Assembly: GCF_023205095.1 (NCBI RefSeq)
Contig: NZ_CP046242.1
Location: forward strand, 1,477,001-1,541,000
Reading direction: 5' to 3'
DNA: 64,000 nt
Source of the DNA: Bizionia sp. M204
GTDB lineage: Bacteria; Bacteroidota; Bacteroidia; Flavobacteriales; Flavobacteriaceae
The first letter of the stretch is position 1; each line of letters begins with the position of its first letter. The notes under the pieces are model-generated. The model saw only the letters and a program-made list of their open reading frames with translations, was not told the origin of the DNA and did no database searches. A program made the translations under genes and the position numbers. Shown here piece after piece: positions 1 to 9,900 of this stretch.

Positions 1-1
1 A

Positions 2-2857
2 CCTTATATAGTAGCCAATGCTGGTTCCGATCAGTCCACAGTTAATTGTGCTACTTCAACGGTAACGCTTGCAGCCAATAATTCTACAGGACTATGGACA
101 GCTTTACCTTCAACAGGTTATTTTTCTGATCCTTCGGCCTACAATTCTAGTTTTACAGGTGATAGTGGTGAAACATACACCTTGACATGGACTGCTACAA
201 ATACAGCACCTTGTTTAGACAATTCAGATTCTGTAATAGTTACAATTCCAAACTGTGCTGACAATATAATTTTTGATGGAACAGATGATAACATTAGTTT
301 TACCAATAATTATGGTATGACTTCGGGTGCCTTTAGTATAGAAGCTTGGGTAAAACCTAATAATACATCAGGAACACAAACTATTATTTCTAAACGAAAT
401 AGCGCGAGTTTAACCTCGGGATACGATTTGAGTTTAGTGGGATCAACATTAAATTTTAGATGGAATGGAAATACCATGTTTGCAACACAAGCCATGGATA
501 GACCTAAATGGTATCATGTAGCTATTACATTTAATGGTACTAATACATATACCATGTATATCGATGGTTTTGAAATTCGAAACAATACTTCAGGAACCTC
601 ACCACTTCCAAATTCCAATAAGACTTTAATTGGAGCCATGGATACAACGAATAATTCACCAATCAATCACTTTGGTGGCGGTATTGATGAAGTTCGTATT
701 TGGAATAGAGCAATTTCTCAAACACAAATTCGCGAAATGATGAATCAAGAAATTCAAGCCAATGGTGCTGCTGTTTCTGGTGTTGTTGTTCCTACTAATA
801 TTAGTGGTGGATTGCAATGGAGTAACTTAATAGGTTACTACCAAATGAAAGATGGTTCGCAAGCATCTGTTGCTGGAGGCGAAATTGAAAATATTGCAAC
901 TAACATAATGGATGGTAACTTGAATAGCATGACAACAGACCAAATTGAAACTGCACCAATACCTTATATTTCGGATGGAAATGGTTCATGGGACACGCAA
1001 GCCACTTGGCTAAACGGTTCGGTGCAACAAATACCAAATTCAACAGTAAATAGTATCAATGGTCAACCTCAAACTTGGAATATTGTGAGAACAGGACATA
1101 ATGTAAACTCACCAAATAGAAATCTAACCGTTTTGGGTCTTTTAGTAGATGAAAATATATTAACCATTCGGAATTCTAATCCAACAGATGGACAAAGCTT
1201 AAGAGTGACCAATTATTTAAGAATTGGTGATTTAAATGGTGCTAACAATATGGCTATACTTGATCTTGAAGGTGAATCGCAACTATTGCAAAACACGAAC
1301 AGTATTGTAGATTATACTGCTGATGGTGTTTTAAATCGTGATCAGCAAGGAACCTCTAACCGTTTTAATTATAATTATTGGGGAAGCCCAGTAAGTACGG
1401 ATGGTGTTTTAGGAGCTAGAACCTATACTTTAAGTGGAATTATATCTAATGCCGGATGGACATCTGGAAATAATGGTTCTTTAAGTCCTTTAACCTTGAG
1501 CAGTAGATGGATTTATTCTTTTTCTGAAGGTCTGCAAGACACGTATTCTGAATGGGAATATAAAGGTAATGCTGGTGATTTTGAAGTTGGGTTAGGATTT
1601 ACAATGAAAGGACCAGGACCCGCATCTCCTGTAGACACTCAAAACTATATCTTTAGAGGACAACCAAATAATGGAACTATAACGGCTAAAGTTTCATCAA
1701 CTAGTGGAATTAATCAAACATTAGTTGGAAATCCTTATGCTTCTGCTATTGATGCGGATATGTTTATTAGGGATAATATACCTGGAGGAAATGCAGGCAC
1801 TTCTGGTAGTATTGATGGGTCTTTATATTTCTGGAAACAATCCACCACAAATAATTCACACATTACAGCTAACTATCAAGGTGGTTATGCTACTTATAAT
1901 TTATCAGGAGGTAATCCAGCCGTTTCATCACCAGGTATTAATGGTGTTGGCGATGCTAATTTAGCTATTCCAAAACGATACATACCTGTAGCACAAGGTT
2001 TCTTTGTTACGGCCGCGGCCAGTAGTGATCAAGTGACCAATGATGTGGTATTTAAAAACAGCCAACGTATTTTCATTAAGGAGTCTTCTGGTAATTCAGA
2101 ATTCTTTAGAGGTACTATTAATAGCGAAATAAACCGGGAAAACGAAGAAGTAACAAATGACATTCAACGCATTCGTGTACAGTTTACAACTCCGGAAAAT
2201 GCTATTCGTCCTTTATTGTTAGCGTTTACACCTGATAATTTAGCAAGTGAAGGTTTTGACTACGGTTACGATGCCTTAAACACAGACGACAATCCTAGCG
2301 ACATGTCTTTCCAAATTGAAGAAGGGAAATACATCATACAAGGTGTGGGTGAATTTAATGCTGAAAATATGTATCCTGTAACCATTGATATGGGTATGAC
2401 AGGTAATGCAGAAATAGCACTTACCGATTTAGAGAATTTTGACGCAGATCCTGACGTATTTGTTTATGATGCGCTATTAGGAACTTATACACGTATCAAT
2501 GTAACGCCATACCAAACAAATCTGGATGCTGGAACACATGAAGGGCGTTTCTATATTGTATTCCAAGAGGATAATGTATTAAGTACAGAGACAGATGAGT
2601 TTCCTCATGTTATTGTAAACTACTTGAATAGTACTAATCAAATTTACATTAAGGTGCCTTATAGTATGGACATCAAACAAGTGTACTTGGTTAATATGTT
2701 AGGACAAACCATTAAGTCTTGGAATAGTACTAATGCACCACTATCTCAAGAATGCAAAATACCTGTAAGACAGTTATCGGAAGGCAACTACATTATTAAG
2801 GTGCAGACAACAGATAATCAAACCATCAATAAAAAGGTGATTGTCAAAATGCAATAA
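2..2857 (+). CDS. T9SS cargo protein with LamG domain, 5' end outside window
   Basis: The frame is open from the left edge, so the gene starts before this window. What is visible begins with Ig/PKD-like sequence (about 2-260), then a LamG/concanavalin-type domain (about 266-755, with the typical FSIEAWVKP and IDEVRIWNRA strings). Next comes a long beta-rich region with a VGNPYASAIDA motif near 1728, a module at about 2157-2580 (RIRVQFTTPENA to EGRFYIVF), and a C-terminal sorting-like domain (about 2600-2854, VYLVNMLGQTIKSWN). The C-terminus lacks the PNP motif of type A domains, so it looks like the variant I recall being called sorting signal type C. The region from LamG to the end is homologous to the 1709-aa protein at 12503, and the last third to the 267-aa protein at 3208. 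It is probably a surface or secreted adhesin/binding protein; the ligand is unknown. Confidence 0.85.
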   Translation, partial: PYIVANAGSDQSTVNCATSTVTLAANNSTGLWTALPSTGYFSDPSAYNSSFTGDSGETYTLTWTATNTAPCLDNSDSVIVTIPNCADNIIFDGTDDNISFTNNYGMTSGAFSIEAWVKPNNTSGTQTIISKRNSASLTSGYDLSLVGSTLNFRWNGNTMFATQAMDRPKWYHVAITFNGTNTYTMYIDGFEIRNNTSGTSPLPNSNKTLIGAMDTTNNSPINHFGGGIDEVRIWNRAISQTQIREMMNQEIQANGAAVSGVVVPTNISGGLQWSNLIGYYQMKDGSQASVAGGEIENIATNIMDGNLNSMTTDQIETAPIPYISDGNGSWDTQATWLNGSVQQIPNSTVNSINGQPQTWNIVRTGHNVNSPNRNLTVLGLLVDENILTIRNSNPTDGQSLRVTNYLRIGDLNGANNMAILDLEGESQLLQNTNSIVDYTADGVLNRDQQGTSNRFNYNYWGSPVSTDGVLGARTYTLSGIISNAGWTSGNNGSLSPLTLSSRWIYSFSEGLQDTYSEWEYKGNAGDFEVGLGFTMKGPGPASPVDTQNYIFRGQPNNGTITAKVSSTSGINQTLVGNPYASAIDADMFIRDNIPGGNAGTSGSIDGSLYFWKQSTTNNSHITANYQGGYATYNLSGGNPAVSSPGINGVGDANLAIPKRYIPVAQGFFVTAAASSDQVTNDVVFKNSQRIFIKESSGNSEFFRGTINSEINRENEEVTNDIQRIRVQFTTPENAIRPLLLAFTPDNLASEGFDYGYDALNTDDNPSDMSFQIEEGKYIIQGVGEFNAENMYPVTIDMGMTGNAEIALTDLENFDADPDVFVYDALLGTYTRINVTPYQTNLDAGTHEGRFYIVFQEDNVLSTETDEFPHVIVNYLNSTNQIYIKVPYSMDIKQVYLVNMLGQTIKSWNSTNAPLSQECKIPVRQLSEGNYIIKVQTTDNQTINKKVIVKMQ

Positions 2858-2880
2858 AACATAAATAACTTTTAATATTA

Positions 2881-2918
2881 ACGACCTCCCAGAGAATTTT
2901 GAGAGGTCGTTTTTTTTT
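2881..2918 (+). terminator. Rho-independent terminator
   Basis: ACGACCTC (2881-2888) pairs with GAGGTCGT (2903-2910) and is followed by eight T. It lies 24 bp after the stop of the LamG gene. Confidence 0.9.
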
Positions 2919-2930
2919 ATTCCCCTATTT

Positions 2931-2948
2931 TACACTTTATAAAGTGTA
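2931..2948. promoter_or_regulatory. 18-bp perfect palindrome
   Basis: TACACTTTATAAAGTGTA is a perfect palindrome in the gap between the first T9SS gene and the 267-aa gene, about 12 bp beyond the terminator T-run. It could be an operator or simply a cruciform-prone site; there is no T-run after it. The rest of 2949-3125 shows no recognisable gene. Confidence 0.35.
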
Positions 2949-3129
2949 TAGCTGGTGCTTGGCTAGTGTATGGAAAGACCATGTCAACAGAAAATAACAA
3001 ATACAGTGAAAATTGGGGATTCCAAAGAAAAATAGTAAAAATCACGAAAACGTTACAAAACAACATAATTCCATGAAATTCAAACCTAGAAACAGGAATC
3101 AAAAATGCATTTCAACGAATTTATTAGCT

Positions 3130-3165
3130 TTTCATGGATGTTTTTAAAAAATAATTCTATATTAG
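3130..3165 (+). promoter_or_regulatory. Shared T9SS-gene upstream motif, copy 1
   Basis: The core TTTCATGGATGTTTTTAAAA, then an A/T spacer and TATATTAGC, matches the element at 4229-4267 in sequence and spacing. TATATTAG resembles the Bacteroidota -7 box TAnnTTTG. It ends about 43 bp before the ATG of the 267-aa gene. Confidence 0.55.
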
Positions 3166-3207
3166 CCATCCCAAATCATATTAACATTCATTTAAACCCC
3201 AACGCAA

Positions 3208-4011
3208 ATGAATACATTAACCTACTTATACACATGGGTGTTTTGCGCGCTATTTTTAGGCCTAACACCAGCAGCTGCCCATACCACAGAATCCACCGTA
3301 GCATTTAATCAACCCCAATTAGTCCGCATAGATTTTACCATGCCTAATGGCTATGTTAGGCATTTATTATTAGGTTTTACACCAGATAATGCCGCATCAG
3401 ACGGAGTTGACTATGGCTATGATGCGTTAAATATGGACAACTATCCAGACGATTTAAACTGGATGATTAACAATGAACGCTATGTAATACAAGGCGTGGG
3501 AGCTTTTGATGATTCAAAACAATATCCTTTGGGCATGTTTTTGTCTAATGCTGGTAATGTAGCAATAGCTTTGGATAGATTGGAAAATTTTAATAACCCT
3601 ATAGATGTCTATTTGTATGATGCCGTAAACAATACTCACACCCTTTTAAATGAATCCGATTTTCAGGATACAATTTCGGAAGGAACATATTTAGATCGCT
3701 TTTTTATAACCTTCAAAGATAATTCCGGTTCTTTAGACGAATTTGGTAACGTTGTATTGTCCATTGATGATACTCCTAATGATGAAAAGACTAGCATCAC
3801 CTATGTACGGAACACCAAGGAATTACACGGGAAATCAAATCAAACTATTAGGCAAATAGAAATCTATAATATATTAGGAAAACGCATTGAAAATTTTCAA
3901 AATATAAATAGTAAGCATATTAGACTACCACTCCATATATCAAAAGAGCGTTATGGTATTATTAAAATCCATACCCAAAATGGACATACCAGCAAAAAAG
4001 TTATTTTTTAA
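3208..4011 (+). CDS. Miniature T9SS cargo protein (signal peptide plus C-terminal module only)
   Basis: This 267-aa protein has a signal peptide (about residues 1-24, cleaved near PAAA/HTTES). Residues about 38-175 are homologous to the pre-terminal module of the flanking large proteins: LLLGFTPDNAASDGVDYGYDALN here and LLLAFTPDNLASEGFDYGYDALN in the upstream gene. The end is sorting-like (IEIYNILGKRIENF, then KERYGIIKIHTQNGHTSKKVIF). It lacks the LamG and beta-rich body of its relatives. The gene has its own upstream motif and terminator, so it looks like an expressed unit rather than a decayed fragment. Function unknown; it could be a small surface protein or a partner of the large ones. 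Confidence 0.8.
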   Translation: MNTLTYLYTWVFCALFLGLTPAAAHTTESTVAFNQPQLVRIDFTMPNGYVRHLLLGFTPDNAASDGVDYGYDALNMDNYPDDLNWMINNERYVIQGVGAFDDSKQYPLGMFLSNAGNVAIALDRLENFNNPIDVYLYDAVNNTHTLLNESDFQDTISEGTYLDRFFITFKDNSGSLDEFGNVVLSIDDTPNDEKTSITYVRNTKELHGKSNQTIRQIEIYNILGKRIENFQNINSKHIRLPLHISKERYGIIKIHTQNGHTSKKVIF

Positions 4012-4034
4012 TTGAACTTTTTAATTTTAAGTGT

Positions 4035-4068
4035 AAAACCAGTGAATCCTACTCACTGGTTTTTTTTT
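4035..4068 (+). terminator. Rho-independent terminator
   Basis: ACCAGTGA (4038-4045) pairs with TCACTGGT (4053-4060); flanking A and T runs extend the stem and eight T follow. Confidence 0.9.
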
Positions 4069-4210
4069 GTTTACAAGGGAAGTTGGTCAATAATTTGAAA
4101 ATTAAGTAGTTAAAATCTTACTTATTAGATAAAAACATATCACATCAAATAAAAACTAACTTCTTGTTTTTTAGAAGTTTACAAAAGCTTGCGTTAAAAA
4201 CACATACTGT

Positions 4211-4267
4211 TTGTCGATTTTATATGCATTTCACGGATGTTTTTAAAAAAATAAAATATATATTAGC
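4211..4267 (+). promoter_or_regulatory. Shared T9SS-gene upstream motif, copy 2
   Basis: TGTCGATTTTATATGCATTT (from 4212) is followed by CACGGATG, a T/A run and TATATTAGCA. The second half matches the element before the 267-aa gene and the first half matches the region before the 1709-aa gene. It ends about 30 bp before the ATG at 4296, a position fitting a promoter. Confidence 0.55.
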
Positions 4268-4295
4268 AGCATCAAAAAACTAATCCAAATGTGCT

Positions 4296-6827
4296 ATGAA
4301 ATTAAATTACTCTAAATTAAAAATCCAAATCACCTTGTTCGTGTTGTTATTTGCTTCCAGTATAATGCAAGCTCAAACAAGTGCATCTAGCAAGGCCGAC
4401 AAGTATTTAAGCCAAAAAGGTGAAGTCACTTTTAGCTTTCAAATTAATGATGTTTCTGAACTGGAATCGATGACTTCAGAAATGTCTATTCTGAATTATG
4501 ACCCAAATACACGAACCGTATATGCTTGGGCAAATACAGAACAGTTTAGAAAATTTCAAGCTAGTAATAGAACGTTTCAAGTAAATTCAGAAGATAACGA
4601 AGCCACCGGTATTGTCATGTCTAATGAATTACCGGCTAGTCAAAATAGAGGTCCTTATCCCCTAACCTTTCCATTAACAGCCTATCCAACCTATGCGGAT
4701 TATGCGACGCAAATGCAAGAGTTTGCTATCAACCATCCTGATATTTGTGAATTAGTAGATATCGGTGGCACAACCGAAGGTGTTGCCGGCGGAAACAAGC
4801 GTTTATTATTTTTAAAGCTATCGGATAATATTGTAACGGAAGAAGAAGAGCCTAAAGTGATGTACACATCTTCCATACATGGAGATGAAATTACTGGTTA
4901 CCCTTTAATGCTTAACTTAATTAATTATTTTATTACCGCATATAAAAATACGGGGCATTCAGATCACTTACGAATCAAAAACTTAATTGATAATTCTGAA
5001 GTATGGATTAACCCAATGGCAAATCCAGATGGTACATACTACAATAATGCAACCAATACCTCTGTGGTAAATGCTAGAAGGGCAAATGCCAATGGGTTGG
5101 ATTTAAACAGAAACTATCCAGATAACGTTTATGGTCCGCATTCAAATGGCCATACAGCTTATGAGTTAGAAACCCAACATTTTATGAATTTAGCTGCTAA
5201 CACACACTTTGTGCTATCTGCTAATTTTCACGGTGGCGTTGAAGTTGTAAATTATCCTTGGGATAATACCTATGACAGACATCCAGATGACGATTGGTTT
5301 ATGCAAATTTCAAGAGAATATGCTGATAATGCTCAAGCTAATAGCCCAAATGGTTATATGGACGATTTAAATAATGGAATTACCCATGGAGCGGATTGGT
5401 ATCGCGTTTATGGCGGTCGCCAAGATTATATGAATTTTACACACCAGTGTAAAGAAACAACAATGGAGTTATCCAATACTAAATTAATTCCATCCAATCA
5501 ATTAGTAAGTCACTGGAACTATAACCGTGAAGCTCTAATTGAATACTTAATTCAAGGAACCTACGGATTTCAAGGAAAAGTAAAAGATGCTGTTAGTGGC
5601 GACCCTATTGAAGCAACCATTAAATTGGTTGGGCATGATGCCGTAGGATCACATACCGTTAGTAACTTACCTCATGGTGATTTTTACAGACCGGTTTTTG
5701 CGGGAACTTATAATATTTTTATTGAAGCGCCTTGCTACCAATCAGTTACGCTAACAAATCAAACCATTGCAAACTATCAAACCATTACATTGGCAGATAT
5801 TTTATTAACACCTTTAACGGCAACAGCTCCTACGAGCTTAAATACATCCGGAACGGATGCTAGTTCTACCAATGCTAGCTGGACGGCGGCAACAGCTGAT
5901 AGTTTTGATCTTCGCTATCGTGAAGTGGGAACACCAACATGGACTGATATTTTAGGGATAACATCTAACCCATATCAAATTACAGGACTTTCCCCAAATA
6001 CCACTTACGAATTTCAAGTAAAATCGTATTGTGGATCTAATAGTACGGCTTATTCAAGTTCACAACAGTTCACAACAACCAATATTAATTACTGTAATGC
6101 GCAAGGAGGTAGCATTGCAGATGAATTTATTGGAATCGTAACTATTAATGGAACGAGTAATAATACGGTAAACGCTACAACCTCGGGATATTCAGATTTT
6201 ACAGCAAGTACTATATTTTCAGATTTAGATATTGTTAGCAATGCAACTGGAAACACTATAAATGTCACTAAAGTATGGCCTGGTAGTAACTATAGAGAGG
6301 CTGTAACAGCTTGGGTAGACTTCAATCAAAATGGCACGTTTGAAGGCACTGAAATAATTTTTAGCAGCAGCTCCAGCACTATCAATCCTGTTTCTGGAAC
6401 TTTTAATGTTCCTAGTGATGCTGCTTTAGGAACCACACGTATGCGTGTTTTAATGAAATACTATAATGGTGCTGGAAATAACGCAAATAATCCATGTGAA
6501 TCATTTAGTTATGGTGAAGTTGAAGATTATACGCTTAACATCACAAATTCAACTTTAAACACGGATAATTTTGATGCAAATACTATTAAAGTATTCCCAA
6601 ACCCGTTTAACAATTCGGTAAATATTAAGTTAATGGACAGCAATCCAGTGAACATTAGTGTATATGATATTAGTGGTCGTATCGTTTCAAAATTAAACGA
6701 AGCCAATCCCTTAAATCAAACCATTACGCTAGATAACTTAAAGAAACTATCATCAGGCACTTATTTTATTCAAATAGAAATTAAAGCCAGTAATAAAACA
6801 GTTGTAAAACGAATTATTAAAAAATAA
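4296..6827 (+). CDS. Secreted M14 zinc carboxypeptidase with FN3, GEVED and T9SS type A domain
   Basis: This 843-aa protein has a signal peptide (1-27, ending SSIMQAQ) and a propeptide-like N-terminus. Its M14 peptidase domain (about 123-420) has zinc ligands H195 and E198 in HGDE and H312 in FHGG, the LNRNYP substrate motif (N271, R272), and probable catalytic E391 in TTMELS. A carboxypeptidase regulatory-like domain (about 423-505), an FN3 domain (about 510-598) and a GEVED domain (about 600-755, ending GEVEDYTLN) follow. The type A sorting domain (about 763-843) contains FPNPFNN and ends in KRIIKK. It should hydrolyse peptides outside the cell or at the surface. Residues 30-480 are almost identical to the next gene. 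Confidence 0.93.
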   Translation: MKLNYSKLKIQITLFVLLFASSIMQAQTSASSKADKYLSQKGEVTFSFQINDVSELESMTSEMSILNYDPNTRTVYAWANTEQFRKFQASNRTFQVNSEDNEATGIVMSNELPASQNRGPYPLTFPLTAYPTYADYATQMQEFAINHPDICELVDIGGTTEGVAGGNKRLLFLKLSDNIVTEEEEPKVMYTSSIHGDEITGYPLMLNLINYFITAYKNTGHSDHLRIKNLIDNSEVWINPMANPDGTYYNNATNTSVVNARRANANGLDLNRNYPDNVYGPHSNGHTAYELETQHFMNLAANTHFVLSANFHGGVEVVNYPWDNTYDRHPDDDWFMQISREYADNAQANSPNGYMDDLNNGITHGADWYRVYGGRQDYMNFTHQCKETTMELSNTKLIPSNQLVSHWNYNREALIEYLIQGTYGFQGKVKDAVSGDPIEATIKLVGHDAVGSHTVSNLPHGDFYRPVFAGTYNIFIEAPCYQSVTLTNQTIANYQTITLADILLTPLTATAPTSLNTSGTDASSTNASWTAATADSFDLRYREVGTPTWTDILGITSNPYQITGLSPNTTYEFQVKSYCGSNSTAYSSSQQFTTTNINYCNAQGGSIADEFIGIVTINGTSNNTVNATTSGYSDFTASTIFSDLDIVSNATGNTINVTKVWPGSNYREAVTAWVDFNQNGTFEGTEIIFSSSSSTINPVSGTFNVPSDAALGTTRMRVLMKYYNGAGNNANNPCESFSYGEVEDYTLNITNSTLNTDNFDANTIKVFPNPFNNSVNIKLMDSNPVNISVYDISGRIVSKLNEANPLNQTITLDNLKKLSSGTYFIQIEIKASNKTVVKRIIKK

Positions 6828-6837
6828 AGAAAATATA

Positions 6838-6874
6838 AGAGGTTAAAGCTATTAGTTTTAACCTCTTTTTTTTT
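6838..6874 (+). terminator. Rho-independent terminator
   Basis: AGAGGTTAAA (6838-6847) pairs with TTTAACCTCT (6857-6866), followed by a T-run. Confidence 0.9.
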
Positions 6875-6984
6875 ACCGAATTTCAACAAAATATAAAGAA
6901 TACGTACATTTTATCGATTTTTTTTTGCACATCATAAATTGATTTTCAAAAAAACCAATATTTAGCACCTACAAACCCAAACCA

Positions 6985-9900
6985 ATGAAATTAACCGCCC
7001 TTAAGTTAAGAACCTTAACTGCCATGGTAGTGTTTTTAATAGCTTCCAGTATAATGCAAGCACAAGTAAATGCGTCACGTCAGGCAGACCAGTATTTAAG
7101 CCAAAAAGGTGAAGTCACTTTTAGCTTTCAAATAAATGATGTTTCTGAAATAGAATCAATGACTTCAGAAATGTCTATTCTTAATTATGACCCTAATACG
7201 CGAACCGTGTATGCCTGGGCAAATACAGAACAATTTAGAAGGTTTGAATCTAGTAATAGAACGTTTCAAGTAAATTCAGAAGATAACGAAGCCACCGGTA
7301 TTGTCATGTCTAATGAATTACCGGCTAGTCAAAATAGAGGTCCTTATCCCCTAACCTTTCCGTTAACAGCCTATCCAACCTATGCGGATTATGCGACGCA
7401 AATGCAAGAGTTTGCTATCAACCATCCTGATATTTGTGAATTAGTTGATATCGGTGGCACAACCGAAGGTGTTGCCGGCGGAAACAAGCGTTTATTGTTT
7501 TTAAAGCTATCGGATAATATTGGCACTGAAGAAGCAGAACCTAAAGTGATGTACACATCTTCCATACATGGAGATGAAATCACGGGTTACCCTTTAATGC
7601 TTAACTTAATTAATTATTTTATTACCGCATATAAAAATACGGGGCATTCAGATCACTTACGAATCAAAAACTTAATTGATAATTCTGAAGTATGGATTAA
7701 CCCCATGGCAAATCCAGATGGTACATACTACAATAATGCAACCAATACCTCTGTGGTAAATGCTAGAAGGGCAAATGCTAATAACTTAGATTTAAACAGA
7801 AACTATCCAGATAACGTTAATGGTCCGCATTCTAATGGCCATACAGCTTATGAGTTAGAAACCCAACATTTTATGAATTTAGCTGCTAACACACACTTTG
7901 TGCTATCTGCTAATTTTCACGGTGGCGTTGAAGTTGTAAATTATCCTTGGGATAATACCTATGACAGACATCCAGATGACGATTGGTTTATGCAAATTTC
8001 AAGAGAATATGCTGATAATGCTCAAGCTAATAGCCCAAATGGCTACATGGATTACTTGAATAATGGTATAACCCATGGTGCGGATTGGTATCTCGTTTAT
8101 GGCGGGCGCCAAGATTATATGAATTTTACACACCAGTGTAAAGAAACAACAATGGAGTTATCCAATACTAAATTAATTCCATCCAATCAATTAGTAAGTC
8201 ACTGGAATTATAACCGTGAAGCATTAATTGAATACTTAATTCAAGGAACCTACGGATTTCAAGGAAAAGTAAAAGATGCTGTTAGTGGAGACCCTATTGA
8301 AGCAACAATAAAATTGGTTGGGCATGATGCTTTAGGTTCGCATACGGTGAGTTCTTTGCCTCATGGCGATTTTTACAGACCGGTTTTTGCGGGAACTTAT
8401 AATATTTTAATTGAAGCTGATTGTTATAATTCAGTCACGCTAACTAATGAGACTATTGCCAACTATCAAACAAAATCTCTTGGCGATATTTTATTAACAC
8501 CATTAACAGCAACAGCGCCTTCAAATTTAAGCACTTCAGGAACAAATACAATTTCTACAAATGCTTCCTGGTCTGCTACATCTGCTGATAATTTTGACAT
8601 TAGATATAAAGTTCTGGCCGCTCCAACATGGACAGAAGTTTTAGGTGTTACAAATCCATATCAAATTACAGGACTTAGCCCTAATACCACCTACGAGTTT
8701 CAAGTAAAATCGTATTGTGGTTCTAATAGTACGGCTTATTCAAGTTCACAACAATTTACGACAACCTCACCTATACCTTGTATTGGTAGCACCATTTCTG
8801 CATTTCCATATACCGAAACATTCGATGGAGGTTTAGGTCTTTGGACTCAAGGATTGAACGATATCCCGGGAGTTAATTATGAAGATTGGACTTTAAATGC
8901 TGGATCAACAATTTCTACTGGAACTGGCCCAACCGATGATTTCACTGGAGGTGGCAACTATTTATATACAGAAGCCTCTGATGCCAATGAGACGACTAAT
9001 ATCGGACAAAATGTTACAGTAACCCTTATTAGTCCATGTATCGATTTAACTGGTTATGAAAACACAAACTTTTCATTTTATTATCATATGGTTGGTGATG
9101 CCATGGGTACTATTTCGGTTGAAGTAAGTCTGGATAATGGGATTATTTGGAATCAACTAAATGCTGCTGGAAACACAGTGACAAATACACCAATATTGAT
9201 TGGTCAACAACAAACAAATCAAGGAAGTCCTTGGTTGCAACAAACTATAAACTTGAGCAACTATGATGGTCAAGTCATCAAATTACGTTTTTCTGGAACA
9301 ACAGGATCAACATGGAGCAGTGACATGGCAATCGACCAGATAAAAATTTCTGCAGATTTAGCGTCTAGCTCTGCACCTCCAACTGCTATATGCCAAAACA
9401 TCACAGTTCAATTAGATAATACAGGGAATGCAACGATTATAGCTACAGATGTGGATGGGGGTTCTACGGATGATGTTGCCATAACCAACTATGACATTGA
9501 TATCAATTCATTCGATTGTAGTGATATTGGTACGCCCGTAAATATAACACTTACGGTTACAGATGCCGATGGCCAAACAGATACCTGTACTGCTACAGTG
9601 ACTGTCGTAGATCAAATTGATCCAGAATTCCAGAATATTCCTGCAAACATATTATTAACCTGTGGCAGTAATCAGCCTACGTGGACTGACCCTACCGCTA
9701 CTGATAATTGTGATAACACCTTAACAGTTATAAGAACGGACAGTACAGGTTTAAATAGTGGCGATTTATTCCCGAATGGCATAACCACTATCAGCTATTC
9801 TGTAACCGATGATTCCGGAAATATAAATACGGTTTCATTCAATGTAAATGTAACCCTTGATAATCAAAAGCCTGATGCTATTTGTCAAAACCTAACCCTT

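Noticed and set aside
2917-3308. Small open frames between the first two genes (both strands)
   Set aside because: They overlap the terminator, promoter motif or the signal-peptide region of the 267-aa gene and have no protein-like features.
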